DNA from: Cordilura impudica
Taxonomy: Eukaryota; Arthropoda; Insecta; Diptera; Scathophagidae
Reading direction: 5' to 3'
NCBI GenBank assembly: GCA_963682025.1
Contig: OY821519.1
Span: 70,498,025-70,562,024, forward strand
Length of the DNA stretch: 64,000 nucleotides
This document shows, in pieces, positions 12,329 to 24,265 of the stretch. Position numbers and translations under genes: made by a program. Each line of letters starts with the position of its first letter. Position 1 is the stretch's first letter. Below the pieces are notes generated by a model that made no database searches, was not told where the DNA came from, and was given only the letters and a program-made list of their open reading frames with translations.

Positions 12329-12592
12329 TAAAGGCCACTATACACTTGTCAACCGCTTGACATCAAGCATCGGGTACGTGTGCTTGACGTTAGCATATAC
12401 ATTTGCTGTACGACCTGTACAGCATGAGAAAATACAATACATCCATCAAAATATCTTTTCCAGCATGCCAAAAATCTAAAATTTTTGATTTTCCATCCAA
12501 CATCGTCGGTGTCACACATCCTAACATATTTTCTCTAATACCATCATAATGCTGGATGGGAATTTGAATAGTGTATGTATATTGCTCTTTAC
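12329..12592. mobile_element. MITE, family M1 (copy b, diverged)
   Basis: Starts GGCCACTATACACTTGTCAA and ends with a decayed mirror (TTTGAATAGTGTATGTATA). The interior contains CATCCAACATCGTCGGTGT, the inverse of a block in the copy at 11701, so the two lie in opposite orientation. Confidence 0.65.
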
Positions 12593-12650
12593 ACGCCTAT
12601 GATCTCAAAGGACGCTGGCCACGATCAAATAAATTATCAAACAGTGCATA

Positions 12651-14690
12651 TTTTTTTTTATTTATTTAGCCATACTGCTATTAATATAAAATTAAATAAT
12701 GTTACATTCATGGATTTTCTACGGTAATACATTTGTTTTACGTACATTGTAATTTTTCGTTTAAATATAAAAAAGTTTTTTTCATTCTTTAATTCTGATG
12801 GAATTTCATTATATAACTTAAATCCATTATAAAATAATAAATTTTGGTAAATTTGTTCTTCCAAAATTTAACCTAAAATCGTTCATATCCTCAGATTGTA
12901 TGGCTGTACATCTGCTACATAAACTAGTTGCTTTCCCAAGTAGTTTGGCAACATTCCATTTTTCATCTTAAATATAAATATTAGAACATTCATCACCAGT
13001 CTTTGATTCACTGAGAGACACTGCAATTTTTGTAACATGTCACTTATATATGTTAACCTATGACATCTTAGAATATATCTCATACCCTTATTTTGAAGCT
13101 TTTAAAGTCTTTCTTTCATTTGTTGACTCCCAAGGAAAAGCAGCGTTGAACAATATTCAAAGTGGGGTTCAACTATTGTGTTAAATATTCTTATAGATGT
13201 AATTGTTGATATATTATCTCGAATTCTCCTGAAGAAGGCTATTTTTTTAGCAATCTTTTTGCAAATATAGTTAAAATGTGTATTAAACTTAAGGTTTTTA
13301 TCTATAATAACTCCTAAATATTTAATTTCTTCAGCCTCCTCATAATAATGTTTTCATCTGCCGTTCCGTTTATCACCAAGTATTTAGTTTTAATTATATT
13401 TAGTTTTAATCTATTCATTTTTAAATACCTGTCAACTTCTCTCATTTCAGTATTTAAATTTCGAACACAATCTTCTGGATTTTTTCCAGTTATATATATA
13501 AGAGCATCGTCCGCAAACATACATACTTTTGCTTTTTTTATGACTCTTTCCAAATCGTTTATATATATTAAAAACAGCAATGTTCCCAATACTGCCCCTT
13601 GAGGCACACCTACATTGATGTTTTTAATTTTTGATATCTCATCTCCGCATTTTGTTTTTTGAGTTCTATTTTCCAGATAGCTTTTAAACCATTTTAATTA
13701 TATGCTTTTTATTCCATATTTTTGAAGTTTTTCTAACATTATTTCCCTGTTAATTGTCTCAAACGCTCTTTTGAAGTCTAAGAAAACAGCCACAACGCAG
13801 TTTCTATTCTTCATTTCAGTCTTCCATTGAGTTACCACTAGATTCAACAGAGATTCACAACTATGATTTTGTCTGAAGCCTGATTGTGTTTCATTTAATA
13901 AATTTTTATCTTCGAAGTATCTATTTAATTGGGCTTGTACGACTTTTTCCAAAATTTTACTTATTGTTAGCAGCATATTTACTGGCCGAATTTCTTGTGG
14001 ATATTTTGTGTGTTTTATTTTTTGAATTGGAATAATGCAAGATTCTTTTAGACAGACAGGAAAAAATCCAGTTATAAGCGAAGATGCAATAAAACTTATC
14101 CAGTAACATTTTAACTGTTAGACAATTATAATCCTTTTTGTTCTTCATAGCATGCATAATATTTTTCAACATACTTGTATCAATGATTCCAAATTTGAAT
14201 TTATTTTGTGGGTTCTCTTCAATGAGATTCTCATATATGACGAATGGTATACTGTCGCTAATTTGTTGAACGCTGTTTATGAAAAAATTGTTTAATTGTT
14301 CTGCTATTTCCTTTTCATTAGAAATCGTTATACCATTTAATTATATTTCTTGTATTTTTGAATTATCTTTTTTGAGAACAAGGGTTTTTATAGTTTTCCA
14401 CATTATTTTTTGGTCACAGCATCTATTAATTTTATTGTTAATAAAATTCTTTTTAGCAATTGAGAGCTTTGTTTTATAGTTATTTCGGAATGACTTGTAA
14501 TTATTCCAATAAAACTCACTATTAAACCACACAGCCATTTGATAAAGTCGAATTTTTGTTTCTTTCATTGATTTTAGATTGCTGTTGAACCAATCGTTTG
14601 TTTTTGCATTCTTTATATTTTTTGTCACTATCATTGGTTTTATCGCATCCTGTAAATGTCATATGTTTGAAGCTTTAAAGGCGACGACCT
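12651..14690 (-). mobile_element. 5'-truncated CR1/L2-like LINE
   Basis: On the minus strand a reverse-transcriptase pseudogene ends in a C-terminal region and an A-rich tail at 12651-12668, as expected for a retroposed LINE 3' end. The endonuclease is missing, so the copy is 5'-truncated near 14690. Flanking target duplications were not identified. Confidence 0.8.
12658..14634 (-). pseudogene. LINE reverse transcriptase pseudogene (CR1/L2-like)
   Basis: Fragments read in order on the minus strand. A pre-RT linker (14634-14341) has TNDWFNSNLKSMKETKIRLY. The RT palm (13976-13698) has ISKILEKVVQAQLNRYFE, QSGFRQNHSCES and FLDFKRAFETINREIM (first catalytic Asp). The palm continues (13607-13314) with MPQGAVLGTLLFLIYINDL and MFADDALIY (catalytic Asp pair), then LKMNRLKLN. 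The C-terminal region (13083-12658) has MKNGMLPNYL and FKLYNEIPSELK, a tail typical of CR1/L2-type elements. Frameshifts lie between the fragments. The same LDFKRAFE type of element occurs at 18880-19645. Confidence 0.8.
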
Positions 14691-15420
14691 AATAAACACG
14701 TAAATCATCATTTTTATTTTGACTTCGTAGCGTTCGCATCAAATCATGTCGCAGTCGGATAATGATATATTGTTATTGCAATTTTAAAATTTTGATTTAG
14801 TTGATTTTGTTTGCTATTTTTAAGATAAAGTTTTAATTATCTATAAATTTTATAACCAAAAATTTATTATTTTCATCAATTTATTATTAACTACAATAAT
14901 TATTTAATTCAAAATATAAAATAATTAAATTTATACGATATTTTTGTATAAATTTTACAATATTTCTAAACTTTATAATAATAAATTTTGACAATTTCTC
15001 ACCAATTTATTATTAATTATAATAATAATAATAATTTAATTATAAAAAATTAAATAATTAAGTTAACTGTTCAACGCGAAAAATCTAAAGCAAATGATAA
15101 AAAATCCCTATGGAAAGTAGGAGAAAAATTATATAATAATCTTTTATTTACACCTTGAAATGACCTTGGAAGCCCGTCGGATATATAAGCTCTGAATATT
15201 CATTAAATATTACAAAAAAAGGTCGATATATAAAAAATTTTAAATCGCAAATAAAGTTTGATCAAGACCGGCAAAGGTCAAATAATCAACCGTCAAATAA
15301 AAATATAAAAATTATTTGATTTTCATCAATCATTGCCGACAACGTCTACCTTGTAGCCAAAAAGAAAGACTGCACGCACACAACCTTGTGATTGATGAGT
15401 TTATTTGAACGTTGCCAGTG
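14691..15420. other. A/T-rich spacer upstream of UQCR-C2
   Basis: Homopolymer-rich sequence without coding signal. 14860-15060 is almost pure A/T. Upstream regulatory elements of UQCR-C2 probably lie in its right part, but none can be named. Confidence 0.5.
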
Positions 15421-15559
15421 GCCGTAAGAATTTTGCTTTTTCAAATTGTCAATCCGAGAGGAAGAAAAAGAAATCAAGATTTTCTTCTGTGGGGGAATTT
15501 TCGAGTAAATTTTTTTAATATAAAATAAATAAAAACGTAATAAAAAATATTAAATAAAT
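15421..15559 (+). promoter_or_regulatory. Probable 5' UTR/promoter-proximal region of UQCR-C2
   Basis: Less A/T-rich segment directly before the ATG, ending in AATAAAAACG and ATTAAATAAATATGG around the start. A TCAATCC word at 15450-15456 could be an initiator, but no TATA box at a suitable distance is convincing. Confidence 0.3.
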
Positions 15560-17253
15560 ATGGCTTGCAATGCTAGCAAAGTTCCCATGTTGCGTGTTAT
15601 TGCTGTAAGTATTGCCGTTTATACAACAAAACAAAAATTAAAGTATTAGCTGAATGTATGGTTACGTAAATCTTGCAAGAAACGTAACCATAATTTGGAA
15701 GATAAAATTAGTAATTTCAATTTGATGTCTTATAAATTGAATAGAAACGCGGTTATGCTGCTTCTGCCTGTCCCAGACCAGTAGGACAAGTTGCATCCAT
15801 CGAGTCTAAGCAATTGGACAACAAAGTCGTTGTAGCCTCGGCTGAATCCCAATTACCAGTTTCGCGTGTTTCTATTGTTTTCCGGTAGGTTTTTGTCACA
15901 GAATATAAAAACGAATGAAAAAGAAATATATGTATATTTTAGTGCTGGTTCCCGTAACGAAACCTATGAATCCTTGGGGGCCTCTCATCGCTTGCGCATT
16001 GCGGCCGGATTGACCAATAAAAACTCTACTGGTTTTGCTCTCACCCGTCATATTCAACAGAAGGGTGGTGCATTGACTGTTGCCGCTGATCGTGAAGTAG
16101 TCTCCTATACCATTGAAACAACATCTAATCATTTGGAAACTGGCTTGCGTTACTTGCAAGATGTCATTCATCCAGTTTTTAAGCCTTGGGAATTGAACGA
16201 TAGTGTCAGCCTTGTCAAAACTCAAGTGGCTGCTGTTCCACCACAGGTATTTATTATATTTACCCATAAACTTGATGTCCTTTTCTACAATTACTTTTTT
16301 TTATATTTTCAAAAAGTTTACTGAAAATTTTAAAATTTTGTGGGAAGGGCGTTAATTTAACTTGATCTTCGTTTTTTTTTTTTTAAATTTGTATTCCATT
16401 TTTTTAGGTACGTGCTGTTGAACTATTGCACAAAGCAGCCTTCCGTAACGGTTTGGGCAACTCTGTTTACATCCCAAAATTCCAAATTGGCAAATTATCA
16501 TCAGAAACTATGTTGCACTATGTTGCCAATAACTGCACAGCTGCCCGTTGTGCAGTTGTAGGTGTTGGCATTGATCAAAATAGCTTGGTTGGTTTTGCCC
16601 AAAGTTTAGAGTTGGCCAGTGGTGGTAAATCTGGCAGCAGCGCAGCCAACTACTATGGTGGTGATGCCCGTAAGGATACACCCGGAAATATGACACATGT
16701 CGCTGTAGCCGGTCAAGGTGGTGCCGTTAGCAATCCAAAGGAGGCCTTATCCTTTGCCGTTCTTCAACAGGCTGTTGGTGGTCGTGCTGTTACCAAACGT
16801 GGTGCCATCAGTGGTCCCTTTGGCAAAGCTCTATCGTCTGCTGTGGGCGATGCTAATGTTTCATTTGCTGCTTTGAATGCCAGCTATTCTGATGCTGGTC
16901 TTTTCGGTTTTGTCCTTTCAACTGACTCTCAAAATGCCGGCAAAGCTGTAGACGCTGTTACCCGTGTCTTGAAATCAGGCTCTGTCTCTGCAGAGGATGT
17001 CAACCGTGGTAAGGCTCTTCTTAAGGCAGCCGTCTTGGAAGCTTATGCCACTGATAGTTCTGTTCTTACCGAAATGGGATTGCAAGCTGTTCTCACCCAA
17101 CAAGTACAAAGTGCTGATGCTTTAGTTGCTGCCATTGATGGTGTAACCCAACAAGATGTCCAGCAAGCTGCCAAGAAGGCCGGTTCCTCTAAATTGTCTG
17201 TTGGTGCTGTCGGTAACTTGTCCACTGTCCCTTATGCTTCAGATTTGGCCTAA
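15560..17253 (+). CDS. UQCR-C2: Cytochrome bc1 complex core protein 2 (four exons)
   Basis: Core protein 2 is a matrix-side structural subunit of respiratory complex III (ubiquinol:cytochrome c reductase) in the inner mitochondrial membrane. Exons: 15560-15604, 15745-15884, 15943-16246 and 16408-17253, joined by GT-AG introns of 140, 58 and 161 bp. The joined frame gives 444 residues, close to the roughly 440 usual for insects. The N-terminus is basic and lacks acidic residues, as expected of a mitochondrial presequence (MACNASKVPMLRVIA, then KRGYAAS). An M16-peptidase-like fold is indicated by the FRAGSRNETYESLGASHRLR region (exons 2-3), but the zinc motif HxxEH is absent, as is normal for core 2. 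The C-terminal half is glycine- and alanine-rich. The start was chosen because it opens the presequence and the frame runs cleanly into exon 2. The reading frame is intact and more GC-rich than its surroundings. Confidence 0.95.
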
Positions 17254-17491
17254 ATTCGAAGAAAACCGCTGTGTTGTTTTTCATCTAATCTAATTTAATA
17301 TTATTAATGTAATTCATATTATAAACAAATTGAAGGCTAAAAACAAAGAAACAAAATACATTAAAAAAAATCTAACGATCTAATTTAATTATGACCTCAA
17401 GCCAATTTCCCCCCAAAAATATAGTTAATATTGTATTAAAATGATCGATTAAGTGTTGAAAGCATAAACAAATTCGAAGAGAATGTTTAAA

Positions 17492-17510
17492 AATAAATAA
17501 ATTGAATAAA
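17492..17510 (+). terminator. Polyadenylation signals of UQCR-C2
   Basis: Two AATAAA hexamers (17492 and 17505) lie about 240 bp after the stop codon at 17253, a plausible 3' UTR length for this gene. Confidence 0.6.
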
Positions 17511-18189
17511 ACTTAACACTTAAATAATTCTGAGCTGAGTTTTAATATTGTTAATGTAAGTCTCCAGACCAAGGGATCTTTTATCAGCACAATTCTAAAT
17601 ATTCCCGGGGAATTCATTTTTCCCGAGAATAAGAATAATATGGGAGAGAGAATTTCGATTGTTTAAAGACAGCTGTTTTGCTTCAGTTGTTTTGTTTTGT
17701 TTACAAATTTATATATATATATATATTTACGGTCTTCTCGGAATCATCGACATGTTACGCTGCATGATTGATATTTGTTAACATAAAATTACCACTTATG
17801 CGTCTGAGTATTAATATCTTGGAGCAAGGAACTTGAAAATGTACCCCTACCAAACCTTATCTTATAAAACTGCTTGTTCCTAAAAAAATACATTTTCTTA
17901 TAAAAGTGCGTATTCCTAAAAAGTAACTTTTTGAAAAAAGTACATTTTCTTAAAAAAATTTTTTTTTTAAGTATTGCAGATCGTGATGTGAAACTTGACT
18001 TTGTAATATAACACGAAAAAATTAGTAACCCATATTTTGTCAACCGAATAATCTTATATTTAGAGGATAAAATTTTTTAGCAAAAATGGTCTTTGTTTTT
18101 TGAAAATATTTTACACATGATCCAAGGAAACCAGATACAACTTGGACATCGTGTGAAAGATGAAAATGCGATTTTAAAGCTTAATGATA
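17511..18189. repeat. Spacer with decayed minisatellite (17835-17990)
   Basis: Contains several TTTTCTTAAAAA and GTGCGTATTCCTAAAAAG units related to the minisatellite at 1085-2460. The rest is unassigned, apart from a (TA)n run at about 17711. Confidence 0.5.
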
Positions 18190-18543
18190 CTAGCAGAGCC
18201 CAGCGCTCGAAATTCGACTGCAATTTCTAGGCAGCTTTATTTTTCAACTTAGCCAATTCACAAACCAACACTTTTATGGTTTATTATTATTGTGAATGAA
18301 GATAACAAACTATTAACAAATTTAATAAAACACACATAGCATATGTATAATTTTATGTATGTGTTAGTAGCAACTTTAAATGCAATTAACTCAAAATAAG
18401 GGAAAAAATTCAAAAATCTGTAAATCTGCAAAACGGCTAAAAAGAAATACCTTTCAAATAATATACGTTTGGTCAAAATCGGGATAAAACTGTAGAACAA
18501 AACATCGGTCACAAGAAATGGCCTAGCCTATTAATATTATAGA
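18190..18543 (-). mobile_element. Short Helitron, family H1 (copy b)
   Basis: Plus-strand sequence runs from CTAGCAGAGCCCAGCGCTCG to CCTATTAATATTATAGA, the reverse of the family ends. It is flanked by A (18189) and T (18544). The terminal hairpin reads CTCGAAATTCGA here. Confidence 0.85.
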
Positions 18544-18879
18544 TATAACACTAAATATACAGAAACCATCCGAAAGAAATATAGAATTCGAAAAATTATG
18601 TTTTTAATACATTCTTTAAGAAACTAAAGTAATGCGTTTTGAACCATTTGCAACTGAAAACAAAATATTTCTGTATTGTTCTAATCCATTTTCTTGGTTA
18701 GTGTCTTATTTTAAAGATCACATTCTAGGCTTCAATTATCTATTTAATAAATAAAAAATGTAATAATATTAAAGGTTTTCAACCATTTTTTATATTGCAG
18801 TTTAAATATTTTTTTTTTGTCAATTTAAGATAATAACGGACTCAATAGAAGATGTGCAATATACAAGTCAAATGTTTAT

Positions 18880-19645
18880 GCCCAGCCAAAGATTCAAATT
18901 TAGTGCAATAACAATTTCAAACCTTAAAATTATGGGAAAGAAATTAAAAAACAAACCGGATTACTGTAAAATATCAAACAAAAATGAATAATTGATAACG
19001 GGAAAAATTTTACTCGAAACTGTAAATAAATCATTAGAAACAGGACAGACAGTTCCCAGAAAATTGGAAGGAAACTATGGTTACGCCATTTGAAAAAATG
19101 GCTAAGACGAGAAAATGTGAAGAATATCGTCCCAGAAATACGTTAAAACACGTCGAAAAATATTAGAAAAAATCGTAATAGAACAATTGGAAAAATATAT
19201 GGAAGATAATAATTTATATTCAAAATATCCATCTGGGTTTAAAAAAAAATTTCATGTGAAACGGCTGTAAATTTTTTTATTAATCGTAGGGAAAGCATTG
19301 AGAAAGTAGAAAAATCATGCCTATATTTTTAATAAACAACAAAAAATATTAATTCAAAAAATATTAATTCAGAAATTATATACATATGTATGACATCCAA
19401 GGCAAAGAGCTCAAATGGTTTGAATCGTTCATGAAAATACATGAGCCTACAAGGCTCAGTATTGGAATATTGGGTGCTATACTGTTTTTCATATACATTA
19501 GTGACATTCCAAATATACTGGGTAAATGTGAAGTTGAATTATATGCAGACGATACACTCATATACACAAAAAACAAAATTAAAAATTTACTTTCATTTCT
19601 GCTTGAAAAAATCAAAATCCAAAAAATGTTGCTGGAGAAATAAAA
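18880..19645 (+). pseudogene. LINE reverse transcriptase relic (CR1/L2-like), internally deleted
   Basis: Fragments read GKILLETVNKSLETG (near 19000), EEYRPRNTLKHVEKILEKIV (near 19120), EQLEKYMEDNNLYSKYPSGF, then a jump to IQGKELKWFESF, GAILFFIYISDIPNIL and ELYADDTLIYT (19386-19580). The catalytic Asp pair is present, but the segment holding the first Asp and the PQGS loop are lost or degenerate. It is related in sequence style to the LINE at 12651-14690 and lies in the opposite orientation. No tail was seen. Confidence 0.75.
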
Positions 19646-19729
19646 ATAAAACACTCTTATTTTGTGACTGTTATGATAAAAAGTATAATTGTTAAGGTCC
19701 CTATGTATATAAAAAGTACATTTTTTTTA

Positions 19730-20220
19730 TGTGTAAACATCTATACGAGCAGGGGGGGTAAATTTCTATTTCACAATACAATCACAAAAGCAACGTAACA
19801 TGTAAGCCGCGAGAAAAAATCGGTGTGACATGAGTGTATTGGTGAAAAAAATAAAAAATGAAAAAATAAAAAATGAAAATAAAGAATGAAAAATAAAAAA
19901 TGAAAACTAAAGAATGAAAAATGAAAATTATATCTAATATGAAAAATGAAAACTGAAAAATAAAAAATGAGAAATGAAAACTGAAAAATAAAAAATGAAA
20001 AAATTAAAAACAAAAAATTAAAAATGAAATACGAAAAATGAAAAAATGAAAAATGAAAAATAAAAAGGGAAAATTAAAAATTAACCGGTTGAAATAATAA
20101 ATATTTTTATATTAGTAGAGCCCCTGCAGTTGATTGCTATAAGTGATATATAGATGACGCTTTTTGCTTGATTTTAAAAAAGTGTCATAAAAAAATCTTT
20201 AATTACTAGATGTTTACACA
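19730..20220. mobile_element. TIR element, family M3 (copy a) with expanded interior
   Basis: Ends are TGTGTAAACATCT (19730) and its mirror AGATGTTTACACA (to 20220). A CCCCTGTGATCGGACTC block just outside the right end is also present just outside the left end of the inverted copy at 49845, so the true boundary may lie 20 bp further out. The interior includes a G-run (GCAGGGGGGG) and CACAATACAATCACAAAA, both shared with the other copy. Confidence 0.65.
19846..20085. repeat. Purine-rich simple repeat (AATGAAAA-type)
   Basis: Degenerate tandem of AATGAAAAATAAAAA-like units on the plus strand. It is absent from the related element copy at 49845-50097, so it looks like a local expansion within the element. 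Confidence 0.8.
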
Positions 20221-20385
20221 ACTCCCCTGTGATCGGACTCACATGTTTTTTTTAATAAAACCGATTAACCGTCACACGAAAACCATTTTGTGTGATGGGT
20301 TTGAAAACTCTAATTCAGGATATGTTTGACTTTTATTGGAAGATTTAGTTGATTTGAAATTTGTTCGGATAAGATCATATTGTAA

Positions 20386-20762
20386 TCTATAATATTAATA
20401 GCCTAAGCGATTTATTGTGACTGATGTTTTGTTCTATCGTTTTATCCCGATTCTGACCAAACGTATATTATTTGAAAGGTATTTCTTCTTAGCTGTTTTG
20501 CAGATTTAAAGATTTTTCGATTTTTTCCTTTATTTTGAGTAAATTGCATTTAAAGTTGCTACTAACACATACATAAAATTATACAATGCTATGTGTGCGT
20601 TTATTAAATTTGTTAACGTGTTTGTAATAAAAATGAGTTTGATTTTTGTGTTGATTTGCGAATTGGCTATAGTTGATGAGCATACTTTAAGGGTCTTTAT
20701 TTAATGAAAAAATAAAATTTTCTAGAATTTGCTCTCGAATTTCGAGGGCTGGAATCTGCTAG
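20386..20762 (+). mobile_element. Short Helitron, family H1 (copy c)
   Basis: TCTATAATATTAATAGCC start, GGGCTGGAATCTGCTAG end, terminal hairpin CTCGAATTTCGAG, flanked by A and T. Confidence 0.85.
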
Positions 20763-21510
20763 TTTATTTTAATACAAAAATTTTAAACTAAAACTATCGG
20801 ATCCGAACGTTGTTTGGACATATGATATGTTCGAAAATAAATTGTTTTTAAACAACAGTATTTTCGCCATGACATTAACAATATTTGGACTCTATATTAA
20901 TGATGTTATATGCTCATTCCGTATAGTCTGATCCCAACGACATTTAACTGTACTACTCATATTAAGAACCCATTGACTCGCACAATTTCAAGGCTCTCAC
21001 TGTCATAACACTCAACATATTTTACTTTGTTTGACATATTCCACGCCCACTGCTCTGATAATTAATAAACAAAATTTCACTAGGTATCATATTTATCGAT
21101 AAATCATTACTTTGTATGGGAGGTGTCCCGCCCTCTTGTCGAAACAACTCATTTTTAACTCGACTTACCATATTTATAACTTATGAGCTCACACAATATT
21201 TCAAGACTTTTGATACTCTAGAACTCTAGTTATTCGATAATAAATATTTACTTTATATGGAAGCTGCCATGCCACTAATCCAAATCTAAAGAAACTATAT
21301 CTTAAGTCACAGACCATAAAAACAATTTAAAAGAAATGTGTAAACCCTTTGACTAGTTCGCGAGTCTATAACACACATATTTTTATATATTTACACCCCT
21401 GTGCTGACTTTCACGTTAAATATTTTCGATTAGAAGAAAATAGAGTGGATGAAAACGAGTCGAAAAGCAGAACACAGATAATAGATTGGTAATATATATA
21501 TGAAAAGTCT
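20763..21510. other. Unassigned DNA
   Basis: Moderately complex sequence with no coding frame. Phrases such as CCACGCCCAC and ATCGATAAATCATTAC suggest an old transposon, but no termini were found. Confidence 0.45.
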
Positions 21511-21740
21511 GGGGGCAAATCGTCGCATTCGATTTCGAGTAAAATCAATCGAAATTCCATATTTTGGTTTATTATTTAAAGATGGGCAATCGGCAGACCT
21601 ACTTTTACTTTTAATATTAACTATGGACCATAACTCGTTAGCTGTGACAGAGTAAAATTACTCTTAGTGTGTTATTTTGGAAAATAAAAAAATAATTTCG
21701 ATCGAAAAATTTCGATAACAAATGCGACGATTCGACCCCT
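21511..21740. mobile_element. MITE, family M2 (copy a)
   Basis: Ends GGGGGCAAATCGTCGCATTC and, mirrored, GGGGTCGAATCGTCGCATTT. The second copy at 35185 has the same layout, including AATCGAAATTCCATATTTTGG and an ATTTCGATCGAAA palindrome. Length is 230 bp. Confidence 0.7.
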
Positions 21741-21764
21741 GTTCTTACATTTGAATTCGTATGA

Positions 21765-22222
21765 TCTTATATATTAAAAGAATTTATGAATAAACTTTGC
21801 ATTCAAGATTTTCTTCAATATTTTTCTTCTCTCAAACCTCTATAACTAGAGTTCTAATTAACGTAGGCTGTTGACATAGGTCTAAGAACACTCAGTGGAT
21901 CAAGCTCCTTCTTTTGAGCTATTAACTGCTTAAATTCGTTGGGTTTGAGGAAAGTTATGCGTGGAGAATCAACTTTACTTTTACTGTACGTTAACTTACC
22001 TTGGCATATTTTGGCATTACTGTACGTTAACTTCTCTTGGCAAATTCGTTGAGTTTGAGGAAAGTTATGTGTGGACAATCAACTTTACTTTTACTGTACG
22101 TTAACTTCTCTTGGCATATGTTGGCATTACTGTACGTTAACTTCTCTTGGCAAATTTTGGTATTATATTATAAAAATTAATATAATATAATATAATGCTG
22201 CGGAGCAGCAGTGGTCCTCTAG
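21765..22222 (+). mobile_element. Non-autonomous Helitron, family H3, with internal tandem repeats
   Basis: Starts A|TCTTATATATTAAAAG and ends with a perfect hairpin GCTGC-GGA-GCAGC followed by AGTGGTCCTCTAG|T, the Helitron 3' structure. The interior (about 21930-22165) has tandem copies of a block containing TTACTGTACGTTAACTTCTC and GTTTGAGGAAAGTTATG. Confidence 0.75.
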
Positions 22223-22827
22223 TATATTAAAATAATCGAATATATGGAATTCTTTCCCATTCCATTTGAAGCTACAATGCAGATTACTAGCTTTTTTTAA
22301 TGCTAAAAACTATTTTATTTATTTTATTAAAACAATTGGAAAATCTATATATATAAAATTGAATGTGTGTTTGTTTATTTGTTTGTTTGTTTGTTTGTGT
22401 GTACCTTATAGGAGACCAAACCTCTGGACCGATCTTCCTGAAATTTTCACAGCATTTAACTGGGACTCTGGCATGATTAATAGGGTACTTTTTTTTTTGA
22501 CCACGCCCACTTTTACGCCCACTTTTTTAAAATTATGTAATTGCTCCCATATAGTTTTTAACAGATTTACTTCAAATTGTATACACATTATACTCCAGGC
22601 GAGGTAGAAATAAACATTTCTTACGCCACGCCCCCTTTCACGCCCCTTTTCACGCCAAATTTTGTTTGAAAGTTTTAAACTTTTTTTTCTCTGTACAAAT
22701 TTGTTCCTTCCAACGGATTTTTTTATTTGGTAGTATATTGCTCTTAATACTGTTAACGTCGCCATATAACTATGAACCACGCCCATTTCACCGCCCCCTT
22801 TTTTTTACATATACCACTAACAATGTT

Positions 22828-23225
22828 TGTTTAAGCGCAAATTCTTTTATTTTGCTCATTAATTTAGTTTGCCCTTTTGCAAACCCTCACCCTCTTTAAG
22901 GGTTAATTACTAGTTAGAATCTAAGTTTTACTCCTTTTTGTAAACATCTTTGTAGGGAGTATTTACATAGATTCTAGCGAGTAAACCGTTAACGGTATCT
23001 AAAAACATTGCTTGTTGCCTCTTTCTATCCTAGTTAGATGTAACTTTTTTTAATCTTCGTTTGTGTGCCAATACGAACAAATCGTCCCTACGGATACCTG
23101 AAGACATACAGTCCACTTAATTTTAAAGGTAATATATTTTATAATAAAATATAGAGAATCTTCTCTTTATTAACCAAATCAAAAAAATCTTGTTTCTTTT
23201 TATGTTCCCGCATTTACGGCAAACA
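22828..23225 (+). repeat. 5' LTR of BEL/Pao element
   Basis: 398 bp from TGTTTAAGCG to ACGGCAAACA. It drives transcription of the element RNA. No clear TATA box is visible, and AATAAAATATAG at about 23143 may serve as the poly(A) signal in the 3' copy. Confidence 0.95.
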
Positions 23226-23227
23226 TT

Positions 23228-23245
23228 TGGTCCTTCGAACCGGAT
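23228..23245 (+). promoter_or_regulatory. Primer binding site
   Basis: TGGTCCTTCGAACCGGAT, two bases after the LTR. Its complement ends in CCA and holds GGTTCGA, the T-loop of a tRNA, so a host tRNA 3' end would prime minus-strand DNA synthesis. The tRNA species was not determined. Confidence 0.8.
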
Positions 23246-24265
23246 CTTTTATTCGAGTTTAAATTGGGAAATAATATTTAATTTAATTTGCAGAAATTCA
23301 GCCATCTTGCTGCATCAACAACAACTGTAACATCATCTTTAATTTTTTTAAATCTTCAATTTTAAAAGGTGCGTACATTATTTTTTAAATAGTGCAAGTG
23401 CTAAAAAAAAAAAAAAAAAAATCGTGTTTATAAAATTAAAAGAAAAAGTGAAAATACATTTTTTTTTTTTGTTAAGATTAATTGTTACCTATAATAAAAA
23501 AGTATTTGTTCCCTAATACTTTTTTATATTATTGTGATTGATCGCGTTACAACCCTTCGTCGTAATAGTTTTTTAAACAGTACCTTTGTTTTGACACTTT
23601 GTCATTACACTTCTTTTGGGTACTCTTTTTTTACAACAGTGCGTTTTGTTTACGTGGACGGACAAATTAAATTTTTTTTCGTGTTAAATTTCTTTAAAAA
23701 ATTTTTGTTCGTTTAATAAATAATATACGGACTTAAAAGTGTTTAATTATTTTTTAATAATAAATTTTAAAATCGGTTCCTTTATTTATTTGCAAAGTGC
23801 CGTCGGGTTTGCGATTATTGATCTTGTGTTTTTACATACATATATTGGTTTATTATTTTATAAAACTAACCCTTAATACAGTTGACAGCTATATATACAT
23901 ACGTGCATATATATTATCGAAGTGTTTTTTATTTTCTTTTGTGTTTTATTCGCGTATACGATTTTTTTATATTTGAATATTTTACAAGCTGTGTTTGTTT
24001 ACAACTTACACTAGCTTCATATCGACCTGCATACGTACCGTGTTGTTGTTGTTTTTTTCATTTACATCATATTGTCACCCTACTGTCCGGTATAGTCGCG
24101 ACATATTTAGCTTGTGTTTTTTTTTATTGAGATTTATTTTTTGTATTCTCAATTGGCATTTTTTAATAAAATTAATTTATAAATTCAAAATTTTAGTGCA
24201 TTTATCGTGTTTTTTCGGAAATTTTCGTTTTTATTAATTTTTTTTTTGAATAAAATTTTGACAAA
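23246..24265 (+). other. Leader between primer site and gag
   Basis: About 1 kb, T-rich, without a long frame. AAAAGGTGCGTAC at 23364-23376 fits a splice donor (cut after 23368), which could feed the acceptor at 29548. Packaging signals are expected here but not identifiable. Confidence 0.5.

Noticed and set aside
16508..17225. Minus-strand ORFs across UQCR-C2
   Set aside because: Shadows of the strong coding exon 4; composition and family match support only the plus strand.
22406..22786. Minus-strand 126-residue ORF
   Set aside because: Lies entirely in a non-autonomous Helitron with CACGCCC-rich repeats; not conserved in the sister copy.
23228..23245. tRNA gene fragment
   Set aside because: The T-loop-like sequence is the retrotransposon primer site next to the LTR; no cloverleaf surrounds it.
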